64,000 nucleotides of DNA, taken from Rostratula benghalensis. Taxonomy: Eukaryota > Chordata > Aves > Charadriiformes > Rostratulidae. The DNA lies in assembly GCA_013399305.1 (NCBI GenBank), contig VXAI01000021.1:7654794-7718793 (forward strand), written 5' to 3'. The notes beneath the pieces were generated by a model. That model did not search any database, had not been told where the DNA came from, and worked only from the letters and a program-made list of their open reading frames with translations. Below are positions 25,949 through 36,870 of this stretch, one piece after another; within the stretch, counting starts at the first letter, position 1, and every line of letters starts with the position of its first letter. A program made the position numbers and the translations under genes.

Positions 25949-28900
25949 GTAAGAGAGGTGTTAAAGAGCTCTTGGTAGTGTTGTGAAATTGACTGAGGGG
26001 TTTCTTGAAAATTGTATCTAGAGTTTGTGTTTGGGCGGGCATGCGTGTGTCTCTCTGGCTGATAAGAAACACTCGTGCATCTTCCCTGCTGACAGTGCTT
26101 CAACCAGAAAAAGGCAGAAGTGCTTTCCCAGGTGGAGCTGTGGCCCAGAATATCTTATTTTGATTGTGAAGTGGCCAGACTCTGACATTAAAAATATATG
26201 AAGCATTATTATTGTTGGAATGTGTTTGTTTATCACCCAGTATGATCTCTAGAATTATTATTTTTCCCATTTTTGACGGTCTTCTCACTTGTATAGAGAT
26301 TCAAATCATTCTTGGTGCTGAATGATGAATTGTCACTGTTTATTACATTCAGATTCATGTTAGGTGACTGAATATTCTTTTTCAGCCTTGTGCATGCTAA
26401 TTTAGTCTGATTACAGTGTTGGCTTTCTCATAAGCATGCAAAAAAAATCCCATCATCTAAATCTTTTGTGTCAGTCACTCTCTTTATTAGAGCCTCATCC
26501 ATCCAAACTCTTCATGTTATTCTGTTCACCATTTTTCTTGCAGTTGGAATTGTGCTTGCTCTATCTTATTTGGCCTCTTCCTAATTAATCTGCTTTTCTT
26601 TCTCTTCAGTTAACTTTGCCTTTATTTTTCACTCTGTAACTGTCTGTATTTACGGGTTTTAACTGATGTTACCCTGAAATATCTGGTGCAAAGAGCTATT
26701 GGTCAAGTTTTATGTGACTGAAAGTCTGTGGGACAGATCTAAGAAAGTAACCACTCATTTTTCCAGCATTCAAATCAGACAAGTTTTGTAATTTGGGGAG
26801 AAATCTGAAGGAGAGTCTCTGGTAGATGCATCACTGGTGCCTGATAATGACTCATTGACTCTCAGGCTCTGCTTCTTGGGTTTCTCCACAAAGAATGGAA
26901 GAGAACCCCAGCAAATTCGCACTTACATGTCTGAGACTTCAGAAAAACATAACTTTCAAGCACTTTCCTTTGATTATTGTAAATATATTAATTACAGTGG
27001 TTTATCTCGAAGTTCTACCAAAACGAGTTTAAGAAATCAGGAGTGCAGCAGTCAGGGCATCTTTGGGATGAGAAACTAAACCAGAAAAAGAGCATAGTCT
27101 TAAAATAAAGAACCAGATCTTGCATTCTGCTGTCACTCCATATGTCCAGACAGAATTCCCATTCAAATCAATGGACATAATTGTCCTCTTGTTTAATAGG
27201 CTAATGTAGTTCAACAGCAAATCCACTGAAGTCAGTAGAGATAAGCCAATTTAAAAACAATAAGTAGTGGGAGAATCTGGCTCACTGCTTTGCCTCTTAG
27301 CTACACAGCTGTAGCTCAGGCGCCAGTGAATTGCAGAGAAAGCATTTGCACCAGAATGAAATACAAGTAATGTTGCAGAAGATTTTGCCCTGCAGACCCA
27401 GTCCTTGGTGAAAGCCAATCAGTGGAACTCCAAGGCTATGCTGATTCCTATTAACATAGGGTGGGGGACAGTATTCTTACTGTAATTGTGGTTGAGACAT
27501 TTTTCATTTTTATTTTATGGTGGGTGAGTTTTTTATTTTTATTTTCTAAATCTGTCTTTCATGTCCTGTGGGATTGGTTCTGTGTAATTCATCACGTACC
27601 CTTTAAACTCAATGAAAGTTTTAATCAACCATCAGCAGATCCAAAAGCCTAATTTAGTGTTCAAACTTGCACGCCTCGTGTTCTAAACCCTCATACATTC
27701 TGTAAAGTAAGGTCACGCCTAGGGAAAGTCAACAGACTATGTGGTAGCTGGTTTAAGATTTTACTCTATACAGCTTGATAAAGGGAAGAGTAGAGAGGAA
27801 GAAATAAAGGAACAAAGACCTTTATGAAGTCTTTAAGGAAGACTACCCTAATTCATTTAATGATTTCTTTTAGATTGAGAGATACATAACATATGAGGGT
27901 TGCTGTGTTGGCTGGATGTAGCTTATTGAAATAGAAACAAAGATATTTCTGAAACAAAAACTGTGCTCGTGCCCAACAGGTAGTCAGCACAATTCTTGCA
28001 GAAGCTTGTTTCCTTTGGCCGTTTTGTACAAAAGCTGTTAGCAATGAGAATAATATGAAATCTGGGTTATAAGCTTATTTGGGAAAAATTGTGGTGGATG
28101 TACCTTTTGTAGCTATTCTGTTATATTATTTCCTTTTCCTTCCATACTAATAGAATGAATAAATTTGAACAGAGACCAGGCTTTGTTTGATCATTTCTAC
28201 TGAAAAAAGTAAGAGCTTTTGTGGACAGCTGGAGCTGGATCTTGGCATCATTTTGCCTCTTTTGAAAATTTACTTATTTATGCCATCCACAAATGGTTAA
28301 ATGTCAGATTGTTTGTGTACAGGAGTTGTAAGTCAGAGAGTATAAGAATGTGTTGGTAGAGCAGCCAGAACGGTTTCAGTGTATTGTGAGCACTGAGACA
28401 GCAATTCTTGGGTGCATAAACTGCTGTTAAGCAAAGCTAGGAAATTAATGAGATTAGAACATCACAAGTTCAATCTGAGATCATTGGTCCCACTGTGTCT
28501 CTGACCTGGGAAGGTCTTAAATGTTGCCGAACAGCATTGCCTTTGGGTTCCCAAGAAATCTTTTATTGAAAGACTCTGACAAATGTATTTGTTCTTTCAA
28601 GCTCCAGAGTAGTTCTGCATCTCATCCTGGTGGGGCAATTACAAAACTTGATCCTCCAGGTGAAATGGATAGCAACAATATATAGGCAAAACCCATTCAA
28701 ATAGTGGGAAGGTTTTCAGAATGAGACTTTGTGTGGGAAACTAAGCAGTTGCATAAAACTGCTGACATATGGCTGATGTGAAGAGGCTTGAAGAAGAGAG
28801 ACCCCTTCCATTTCCAGACATATTACCCAAATTTCAGATGTATTTTTTTGTTCTAGGGGTAGTTGCCAGTTTGAAATAAGTGATTAGGAAGGTCTTTCAT

Positions 28901-30997
28901 GGTCTTTAGTGTAGTCTTTCAGCTGTGAGAGAAGATGCCAAGCCTGTCCAAATAAAGTCTTCTGTGGTCACTGGAATGTGCGTCCAGCTTCTTAATGAGG
29001 AATCCTAATACATGCCTCATTTCTCAGTGACTTCCAAATAGTAGGTGTTGATTTTTATCGTTTGTTGGTTAAGTTGTAGTCACTGTTGTCTTAAAGGAAC
29101 ATTGCTGGGCAGTCTTTCAGTCCTCAGTAGCACTTTGTACTTTCAGGACTATTGTGTCATTCTCTGTCTGATACAAACAAACTTTGCAACAGGTGACTCT
29201 GCCTTTGTCTGTTGTCTTTGACAAAGAAGCCTTTGTCTTCTTCTATATCACCAGTCCAGGCACTGAGAAGTACAGTTGCCATTGCTATGGTGCCCAACTC
29301 CTCTAGGAGACAAGAGTAGCTAGCGCTTTTGCCCCGCTGGCGTGTCAGAGTCATCATCAGGAAGAAATAAAAGTTTCTTTTCATTCTGCAGCAAAGCAAA
29401 AAACAAAACAAAATCCCTGAGTGGAATTCTAACTTGAGCTAGCCTAAAATAGATTGTAACTTCCAAGTGCAAGTACTTACTGCTATCTGCACAAGCTGGA
29501 AATGAAGGTAACCCTGAGAGATGGAGTTTTAATTCAGACTTTCAAGATGTGTGACAGAAGATGTCTCAGCAGCTGTTGTGTGCCCCCTCTTTCAGTATTT
29601 TCAGTAACAAGCTGGGCTTCACTCTGTCTTTCCCATGTTCAGAGGTCCTCCCTGAGTGCATTTTTAACCACGTGCAAGATGTTTAGTAACAGGGCCTTAA
29701 ACAACATAACTCAAGCCATCTGAAACTATAATCTAGCTAAAAGGACAGTTTGGACTACTCCAAGTGTCTGTCTGGAATGACCCAGAGAGTGCCATGGATG
29801 GCTTTCTTGCAGAAAGTAAGTTTGATCGTCGTATATTTTAGTAATGCAATATAGAAGTAATGGACTCAACCTTGGCCAAATCATCAGCACATCATGCACC
29901 AAGGACTGCCTTAGGTGGGGCTGTGCTATGTTCTCCAAGGCAGGGAAGAGCAGCAGCCCCAGTTCACGTGCCATGGAGGACTTTTCCAAAAGGTTGTTCT
30001 CCTTTTCTCCTTTCCATGTAGAAGGCAAGTGTAGGACCAGCACAAATTTATTTTCCTCATTTCTTTGTCTAACAGAGAGTGAACAATGATGAATAATTGC
30101 CTAATGTCTAGACTTTACATGCAGTCGTCAGCATTCGCCTGACTTTTCTTTCTGTATTGCAAAATTTTACTAATTCCAGTGAATAGAATTAACGGAACAC
30201 AAAGAGAGGCAAAACATATGTGCGGTATTTACACTGCCACCAGATGACTGTGATCAGCATCCTGGAAACAACTTCAAATTTTAAACTCCTTCATTTTACA
30301 ACTGATTTAAAAAGTGACCATTTGAGTTGGCTTCTGTCATTTTGTGTACAGCTTCCAGACACAGGCCACTCACCGCCATGTATGAAGAGAAGAACTTCTC
30401 ACATTTGAAGAACATTGGAGTCAATGCATGTATTAACACCAAGGTTAGGAGACTAGGGTCTGGAGCAGGCTGTGAATGATTTATCCTCCATTTTGGTGTT
30501 CCATCACGAGAAAATAGAGCTCTTTGTGTGGAGAGAAGTCAGAAAACACTGAGGCAAAAAGAAAGTGTATGAATAGGGTAGAAAGAACAGATAGCCTGGA
30601 AGCAAGATTTTTGTAAAAGAGAGCACAGGCAACATCTGCCAAGCTGTTCATTGAAACAGAAGGTTTAATTCAACTCACCTATACATACCTCTACTAAAAT
30701 ACTTACATATGTGTTTAGGTGTTTCAAATGTCTTGCTGAATTGGGGCCTTTAAAAGAAAAGTGAATTAAGAACAATGGAGAAAGGAAAAGAAATACTTCC
30801 TTCTGCAGGTGGAGTTTCAAGTGTCCTGTTAATGTACAAAAGAGTTCTCTGAAATAATATGTCACTATAAGTTTTTTAAAAGTTCTTATTTTTGCAGGTT
30901 TCTTATCTAATTATGTTTCTGGATCACAAATAATTTTTTACTGTACCCTAAGCATTTAACTTTATTAAGAAAAATGTCACTTCTTTATTTTTTCCAG
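25949..30997 (+). other. PARVA: PARVA intron 6
   Basis: About 5.0 kb, the longest complete intron in the window, separating the CH1-encoding exons from the linker exons. I see no mobile element, RNA gene or coding similarity in it. The open frames of 60-105 codons (for example 26837-27079 and 29844-30089) look like chance. The acceptor is a T-rich tract ending TTTCCAG. Confidence 0.85.
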
Positions 30998-31056
30998 AAA
31001 CGAGAAGGAATCCTCCAGTCTCGGCAAATCCAAGAGGAAATAACTGGTAACACTGA
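30998..31056 (+). CDS. PARVA: PARVA coding exon 7 (linker)
   Basis: This 59-nt exon encodes residues about 220-238 (KREGILQSRQIQEEITGNT) of the linker between the two calponin-homology domains. It ends with two bases (GA) of a glutamate codon completed by the microexon. The donor is ACTGA|GTATGT. Ten bases upstream, inside the exon, ACTG|GTAACA (GT at 31047-31048) is a plausible competing donor. The consequence of using it is discussed in the findings. Confidence 0.95.
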
Positions 31057-32114
31057 GTATGTCAACACCACTTTTGCCAGCAGTTCAGTAATTGAACACA
31101 GATGCATCTCAGAAATTCAAACATTTGCTGATATTTAGATTTCGGTATTTGGGTTCCAAGGAAGATGATGCATCAGCCAGTGACTGTATTTTAGCCTTTT
31201 CAAGAGCTGCAAACATATGCATCTAAAAATACAAAAGGGTGAGGAAATACAGAGCTGGGGAAGTAAAAGCACGAGATCAGGAGAAAAGAGAAAACAGAGT
31301 GAAGATATACAAAATCTCTGTATTTATCTGCTATTAATTTATTTCTATATTTACTGTATTTATCTTTTTTTTTTAATTCAAAAGTCCTTCAGACAAGCAA
31401 GAAAGATATACCTCATTCCTTCATGTTGGCTTTTATTTGACAGAGAACTACGTTGTTTCAAAAAGGAGCATGATATTACTATTTTCAGGTGTTTGGACTT
31501 TGGGGATGTACAATGATGGTAGTACAAGCTCTGTTCATGTTGTCTCACTGAACAATTTATAGCTGAAAATCATTCCAAACCAGCAGAAAGCAATAGTAGA
31601 ATATGCCGGTTTCTAATATAATGAAGATGGACATTGACTTACGAATCTTGATGGATTTGTTTATGTGTAATAGTTTTATGAGGGATCAACTGGAGCACAA
31701 TGCTACAGTCCTTAAGAACCCAGTCCAAGCATTGTTTTGGCTGCAGTTGTATTGTGGTTGGTGTGTTAAATGCATCTTTAAAACAGAGGGAAAAGTTTTC
31801 ACAAAATCAGCATGAAAAAGCCTTCATCTCTCAGGCAAGGTGTGTGGACTTGGCTCAATAGTCAGAAATCTGAAATCTGGCTTCCCATGTGACTTTAGTG
31901 AAGCCAGGAGATATTATACTGGTGGACTTCAAGACTAATCCAGGTTCTCAGTTGGAGTAACTTGATTAAAGTTTTCTAAATTTCATGGATCTAGTCCAGT
32001 TTTCACCAAGCTGAAGATCTAGCCATGTATTCTGTTTTCTTTTGCACCTCTATGTCTGCATATGTAACTGTGTTCTGGTTTGTTTTGTTTTGTTTTGCTT
32101 TATTCTTGTTATAG
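31057..32114 (+). other. PARVA: PARVA intron 7
   Basis: About 1.06 kb before the microexon. Its last 60 bases are strongly T-rich, with a (TTTTG)n-like run at about 32078-32100 directly before the acceptor TTGTTATAG. Such U-rich sequence could help definition of the very short exon (inference). Nothing else was recognised. Confidence 0.85.
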
Positions 32115-32134
32115 GGCATTATCAGGAAGACATG
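32115..32134 (+). CDS. PARVA: PARVA coding exon 8 (20-nt microexon)
   Basis: Exactly 20 bases between TTATAG and GTAAGT. It completes a glutamate codon, adds ALSGRH and supplies the first base of the next glutamate, giving GNTEALSGRHERDAF across exons 7-9, as in the mammalian protein from memory. Because 20 is not a multiple of three, simple skipping would shift the frame. The donor CATG|GTAAGT is close to consensus and the upstream intron is unusually T-rich, both expected for an efficiently included microexon. Confidence 0.93.
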
Positions 32135-33509
32135 GTAAGTTCATTTTATTATTATCTTTTTCTTGACGCAGCCAAAGTGTGCATTAGGTCTGCAGTGGGT
32201 CACTTTGAACTGCAAGGAAGCAGAGAATTTCAAGTTGCCCCGTCAAATACATAAACCACAGGCTATTGTGGCAGTTGACAAAAGGAAAAAAACATTAAAA
32301 TCAGTCTGACCATCTTTAAAACACATTTCATTGCTTTTCAGCACGTGCTAATTTGCAGGTGGTTTGTGGTTTAACCTCCAGAACACTACTGTAATCATAT
32401 TAATGGTCTTAAGTTCCCAGCATAATATGAAATGATGTCTTATCAAAAACTAGCTGGTGAACCCATCAGCATTCTTACATACATTACTTAATAACACTTC
32501 AATGACTTTGAGTCATTATTCAACAGGTCTAAACGCCATCTAAGTTCCTGGGCTTATGTGTCTTACTGCTACTATTGAGACTGGCCAGGTGCCTGGCCAA
32601 CAGAAAACACTCATCTGAGGAGGCTAGGTGAAGTCCCACCAAGAATTTAGCATTTGTTTCTTGTATTATTTTAGTCACTGTCTTTCAGCTGATTTAAAAG
32701 GCTACATGCATGACATCTGTTCCCAATGATATCCCTGAGCAGTCCTACTTTGTATAAATTCTGCCTCCTACGAATGCCATTGGATCTACTCTTTTTTTTT
32801 ATTGAGGAATATGAACGTACCTTCTTGTGGAGTCATTGTCAAAATGAAAATTACTCAGAAAAGGCTTTGGTGCCTTTATTATTTTATATTTTCTCTGTTT
32901 TCTTCAGAATGTGACTACAGTATCACTCCAGCCATGCTACCCTAGGTTGCCTGTCCTGCTGATAATGTCATAAATTGTGTATCAGAATGGCCCAAAAACA
33001 TCTACAAGAAGGATTATATTGCAGCTGTGTAATCATAAGCTTGCTTGAGGTGGTGAATAACATAGCACACTGCAATGTAGTCAGTGGCCCATGAGGAAAA
33101 TCTTCTGTAGATTTAGTGACTCTAGATATAAACTCACGTTCCTTCTGCACAGAGTCATTTGGTGACTTACCTCCCTCTATCTGGCTGGTTAAGATTTTTT
33201 TATGCATAAAAATATAATATTTTATGCATGAAAATATACCATTCTTTGTTCATTTTTGAGAAGCAGGGTTATTAGGTAATCCATACCCTACTTGAAAATT
33301 GCACTTTTTGTCAATAATAGAGAATAAGTTACTAGAAGCTTATGGCAAGACAGCAGTATGCAAAATACGTGGTACTGGGAATCCAAAGAGAATACATTGA
33401 AAACTTTTGCTGAGTCTTTTGTCTTAAACCACTATGTGCCTTAGCAGGTGTTTATTCTGCATTTGGACAACTGCTGCTGAGTATATTAACATCTCTGAAT
33501 GTTTTTCAG
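32135..33509 (+). other. PARVA: PARVA intron 8
   Basis: About 1.4 kb between the microexon and coding exon 9. Donor GTAAGT, acceptor GTTTTTCAG. AT-rich, with a T10 run near 32791. No repeat family or gene was recognised. Confidence 0.85.
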
Positions 33510-33571
33510 AAAGGGATGCATTTGATACTCTATTTGACCATGCTCCAGACAAGCTCAATGTAGTGAAAAAG
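33510..33571 (+). CDS. PARVA: PARVA coding exon 9 (linker and start of CH2)
   Basis: This 62-nt exon encodes residues about 246-266 (ERDAFDTLFDHAPDKLNVVK, then K). From structural work on alpha-parvin, this amphipathic helix before calponin-homology domain 2 is part of the paxillin LD-motif binding face. The Ala, Thr and Val positions of that face (249, 252, 264 in the 372-residue numbering) are present. Acceptor GTTTTTCAG. The donor AAAAAG|GTTGGA is the least consensus-like of the gene. Reading into the intron gives 34 more codons and a stop at 33671-33673. Confidence 0.96.
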
Positions 33572-34237
33572 GTTGGAAGGCTTTTATTTTTAAAATATGC
33601 AATGTGTGCATGTGCATGCTTATACGTATCGGTTTGTACCTGTGTAATGAGTGTGTATGTATATAATAGATAATTGGCACAGCTTGCATACAGTAAATAT
33701 GTTTAAGTTTTATGCTTAAATATACAAATGAATGAGTGTAATGTTACTTTTTATTAATATTTAGGAGCATGAACTTAACTTTGGAACACAGAACAACATA
33801 TAGTTATCAAAGTTTCAGTCAAAAAGAAGTTCTCCCAAAGTTTGTGTTGAGTCGAACCCAACTGGTAGATTGAGTATACTGATGCCAAGGAGGTATCCAG
33901 TTTACAACTGCCAGGGATCTGACCTACAGTATTTTGGCTGCTGTAAGATTTGACTGGAGTCCAGTTACCCACTTCCCTGTGGTCTGCTACAAGTTTTTTT
34001 TTAAGAATTACTATGTTTCAACAGCATATTTTTATTTATATACGTAACGTTCAATTTATTTCTGTTCTTTGTTCTTGGAAATATTATTTTTTTTCCATCA
34101 CGTTTCAGTTTTAAAACATAAAACTTGTGTTGCAGTCTCTTCACTCATGGAGATTCTCTTCTGAGTGGAGCTCATTCTGCATGCATTGAACTGCTGTCCT
34201 ATGAATAGGCTTTCACTACATTATTGTGATATTTCAG
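33572..34237 (+). other. PARVA: PARVA intron 9
   Basis: A 666-base intron with an unusually weak donor (GTTGGA) and acceptor ATATTTCAG. Near its 5' end there is a short alternating TGTG/CATG-rich stretch (33602-33665). No gene was recognised. Confidence 0.85.
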
Positions 34238-34306
34238 ACTCTCATCACCTTTGTGAACAAGCATCTCAATAAATTGAATTTGGAGGTCACTGAACTGGAG
34301 ACTCAG
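34238..34306 (+). CDS. PARVA: PARVA coding exon 10 (CH2 domain)
   Basis: This 69-nt exon encodes residues about 267-289 (TLITFVNKHLNKLNLEVTEL, then ETQ), the first helix of calponin-homology domain 2. It includes Phe at 271, a position that, from memory, is needed for ILK binding. It starts and ends on codon boundaries (acceptor ATTTCAG, donor CTCAG|GTAGGA), so its omission would keep frame but break the domain. Confidence 0.96.
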
Positions 34307-35911
34307 GTAGGATCTTACAGCCTTTCTTAAAGGGGAGGGTTAGTTTGCACTATGTCCCCATCTTTAGCCAGAATATTATTTGATTTATTATTGATTGTGC
34401 TCTAAGATGTTATTTCAGCAGGAAACCCTTAAATTTTAAATATGTTTGTATGAAGAAGACCCTTACCAATTAAGCAGAGAAGTCATGAGGGCAGCTAAAT
34501 TTCTTTAAAACAGTTATGTACTTCCACTAGCATAAAAACTAATTAGCAGGTGTTACTTCTTGGACACCGCCAAGTGCTGTAAGTAGAACCTGGGCTTGTT
34601 GTGGTCAGGAAAGGACTCTGTCCACTTGGTTTGATCCAACGTCAAGCTGAACAGTTGTTTCCTGCCTACCTTTACACAGGCACACAATAGCATTACAGTG
34701 ACTCTATTCAGTGAAATGTGCTCTTGAGAGTGAAGCTACTCAAGTGTATAGGCAGCTGCACAGTTTGGCTGCAGACTTGATTGTACCACAGAAATAATGT
34801 GGTACGTGGTCTTCTTTCCTGTTCTCAGCAGCTAAATTGGCTGGAAAGAATCTAAAAGAAAAGCTTAATCCTGCTGCATTAATACCTCCCCACGTGTACA
34901 ATTGCAGCAGTTATCATAAGAAAATTACAAGGTTGGGCAGGAAGGATGATATCTGCACTATCAAAAAACCTAGGTGTTTTCAGGATAGGTTTTATTTTAT
35001 GTCTTGGTTCATGTTACTAAGAATCTCTAGTTTATTTAAAGATAGGTCAACCTGATAGAGATTTTTCAAAGTTAAAATATAGATGCAAATAATGTGTAAG
35101 GGCTTTCAGGAGGGTGTTACCTATGCCTTCTTATTGTATGGTTCACTTTTGAAAAAAATGTATTTTCAACTGTACCTAGAAGCCCCTTAAGCGTTTTTCT
35201 GAAACAGTGTTCCCTCAGATGAGAGACACTATTTCTATCAGTTGAAGGAAAATTATCCATATTAGGAAGGTGATGGGTTTCTTGAGATTTCAGTTTGACT
35301 GTGAGGGTATCTCAATGCACTGACAGACCTGATGCCACAAGGATAAGAGTGAGAGGCCTTTAACAAATTCATGAATGTTGCCATTTTTCTGGCAGGAACA
35401 ACATATATCATAACAATTAGATGTCTTCCTTCTGCAATTATATACAGTTAAAATTAGATTTACACAGACCTGCAGAATGTAAATGAAGATAATTCTCTGT
35501 TCCTTTATTTCCTCCAATATGCTGAATTTCAGTGCAATTGTGATATTACACCTTCGTTCTGCTTTTTTCTGCTCAGGGAATGCATGCCGTTTGAGAGATT
35601 GAAATGTGGCTGTTGTGATTTCCCAAAACTCGTAGAATAGAAAGCAAAGGCATAAATCAAAGCCACTGAACACCTCTCCTTCCAGGGACTTTATGCTGTG
35701 TGTATATTTTAGCATTACATCAGGTTTGGAGAAGACATAACAGAACATGCTAACTAAACTGAAGGAATAAGAAGTGAGATGAGATCTTGCAGTTTAAAAT
35801 ATTTGTATTGGTAGTTTGTTAACATTTCTGCATTAGGCAATACCTATTTTGTTCATTTAGCAAAGCGATGAGTTGTTCTTCAGAAAATGTAGAGATGTGT
35901 CTTTTTTACAG
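34307..35911 (+). other. PARVA: PARVA intron 10
   Basis: About 1.6 kb. Donor GTAGGA, acceptor TTTTTTACAG. On the opposite strand there is a 152-codon open frame (35290-35748) with no recognisable domain and a cysteine/phenylalanine-rich, low-complexity composition. I regard it as chance. No repeat was recognised. Confidence 0.85.
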
Positions 35912-36013
35912 TTTGCAGATGGTGTGTACTTAGTCCTGCTAATGGGTCTCCTAGAAGGCTATTTTGTTCCTCTGCACAGCTTTTTCTTGACTCCTGATAG
36001 TTTTGAACAAAAG
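35912..36013 (+). CDS. PARVA: PARVA coding exon 11 (CH2 domain)
   Basis: This 102-nt exon (34 whole codons) encodes residues about 290-323 (FADGVYLVLLMGLLEGYFVP, then LHSFFLTPDSFEQK). The 'F-DG--L--L---L-G---P' pattern is the signature of the second and third CH helices in parvins. Acceptor TTTTTTACAG, donor AAAAG|GTAATT. Confidence 0.97.
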
Positions 36014-36797
36014 GTAATTAGATTTCATTTTTCTGTTAAAAACAAATAAACATGTCCAGTAGTACAGGGATGACACAAACTTTTCCATATAAGTTTGATG
36101 TAAATATCTGAATTCAAGAGAAGACTGTATTGTTAAGCATTTTTTAAGATTTCAGCATTAATGTTTATCTGGAGTAAAAGGGAAAATTATATTAATTACT
36201 GAGTGGTTAGCAAGTATTAACTGATTTTGCAGCCATTGTCTGATGCTGTCGTTGAACTGGACTTGCTGTTCGTTAAGTGCATAAAGAATTCTACACATTA
36301 ATTGATGAGAGAATGATTTTTCATATCCAAAATTTGAAAATAAAACATTTGAAATGTTTCATGATTTTTGGAAGTGTAAAGACATATATGTACAATGTAT
36401 CATTTTAAGACCAAACATTACCTCGGTGTCTGTTGCTGCCCTGGCAATTCAGCTGTCTATTCAAGAAGAGCACTTCATGAGCCATCATGGTCCAATTTTT
36501 AAACTTGCAGGAGGTGGGCTATTTTTTTCCTTGTAAGTAATTTTTCTATGGGTAATATTAGTTCACAAGTTTCTTTTCAATTACTTTGATATTTCTGAAA
36601 CCACCATCACCACCCAGGAAAAAAAACAAAAATGGATTGTCTGGATTCCATGGACAAAATCTTCCATTGATAAATGGAGCCCTCACTATTTTTTCCCTTC
36701 TGAGTATCTAGGTCAGCAGCTTTAAATACCTCTTCTTTTGACCATTGATAGTATACTCTACAGTTCACAATAATGACTACCTTTATTATATTACTAG
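36014..36797 (+). other. PARVA: PARVA intron 11
   Basis: A 784-base AT-rich intron. Donor GTAATT, acceptor ATTACTAG. A short open frame at 36354-36536 has no recognisable product. No repeats. Confidence 0.85.
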
Positions 36798-36870
36798 GTC
36801 CTCAATGTATCTTTTGCGTTTGAGCTTATGCAAGATGGTGGATTAGAAAAACCAAAGCCAAGACCAGAAG
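36798..36870 (+). CDS. PARVA: PARVA coding exon 12 (CH2 domain)
   Basis: This 73-nt exon encodes residues about 324-347 (VLNVSFAFELMQDGGLEKPK, then PRPE), the CH2 helix 'VSFAFELMQDGGL' and the proline-containing 'KPKPRPEDIV' turn that continues into exon 13. Donor GAAG|GTATGT. The final G begins an aspartate codon completed by AT at the start of exon 13. Confidence 0.97.

Noticed and set aside
35290..35748. 152-codon minus-strand open frame in PARVA intron 10
   Set aside because: No domain or motif recognised. The composition is typical of translated AT-rich intron and it is antisense to a well-defined gene.
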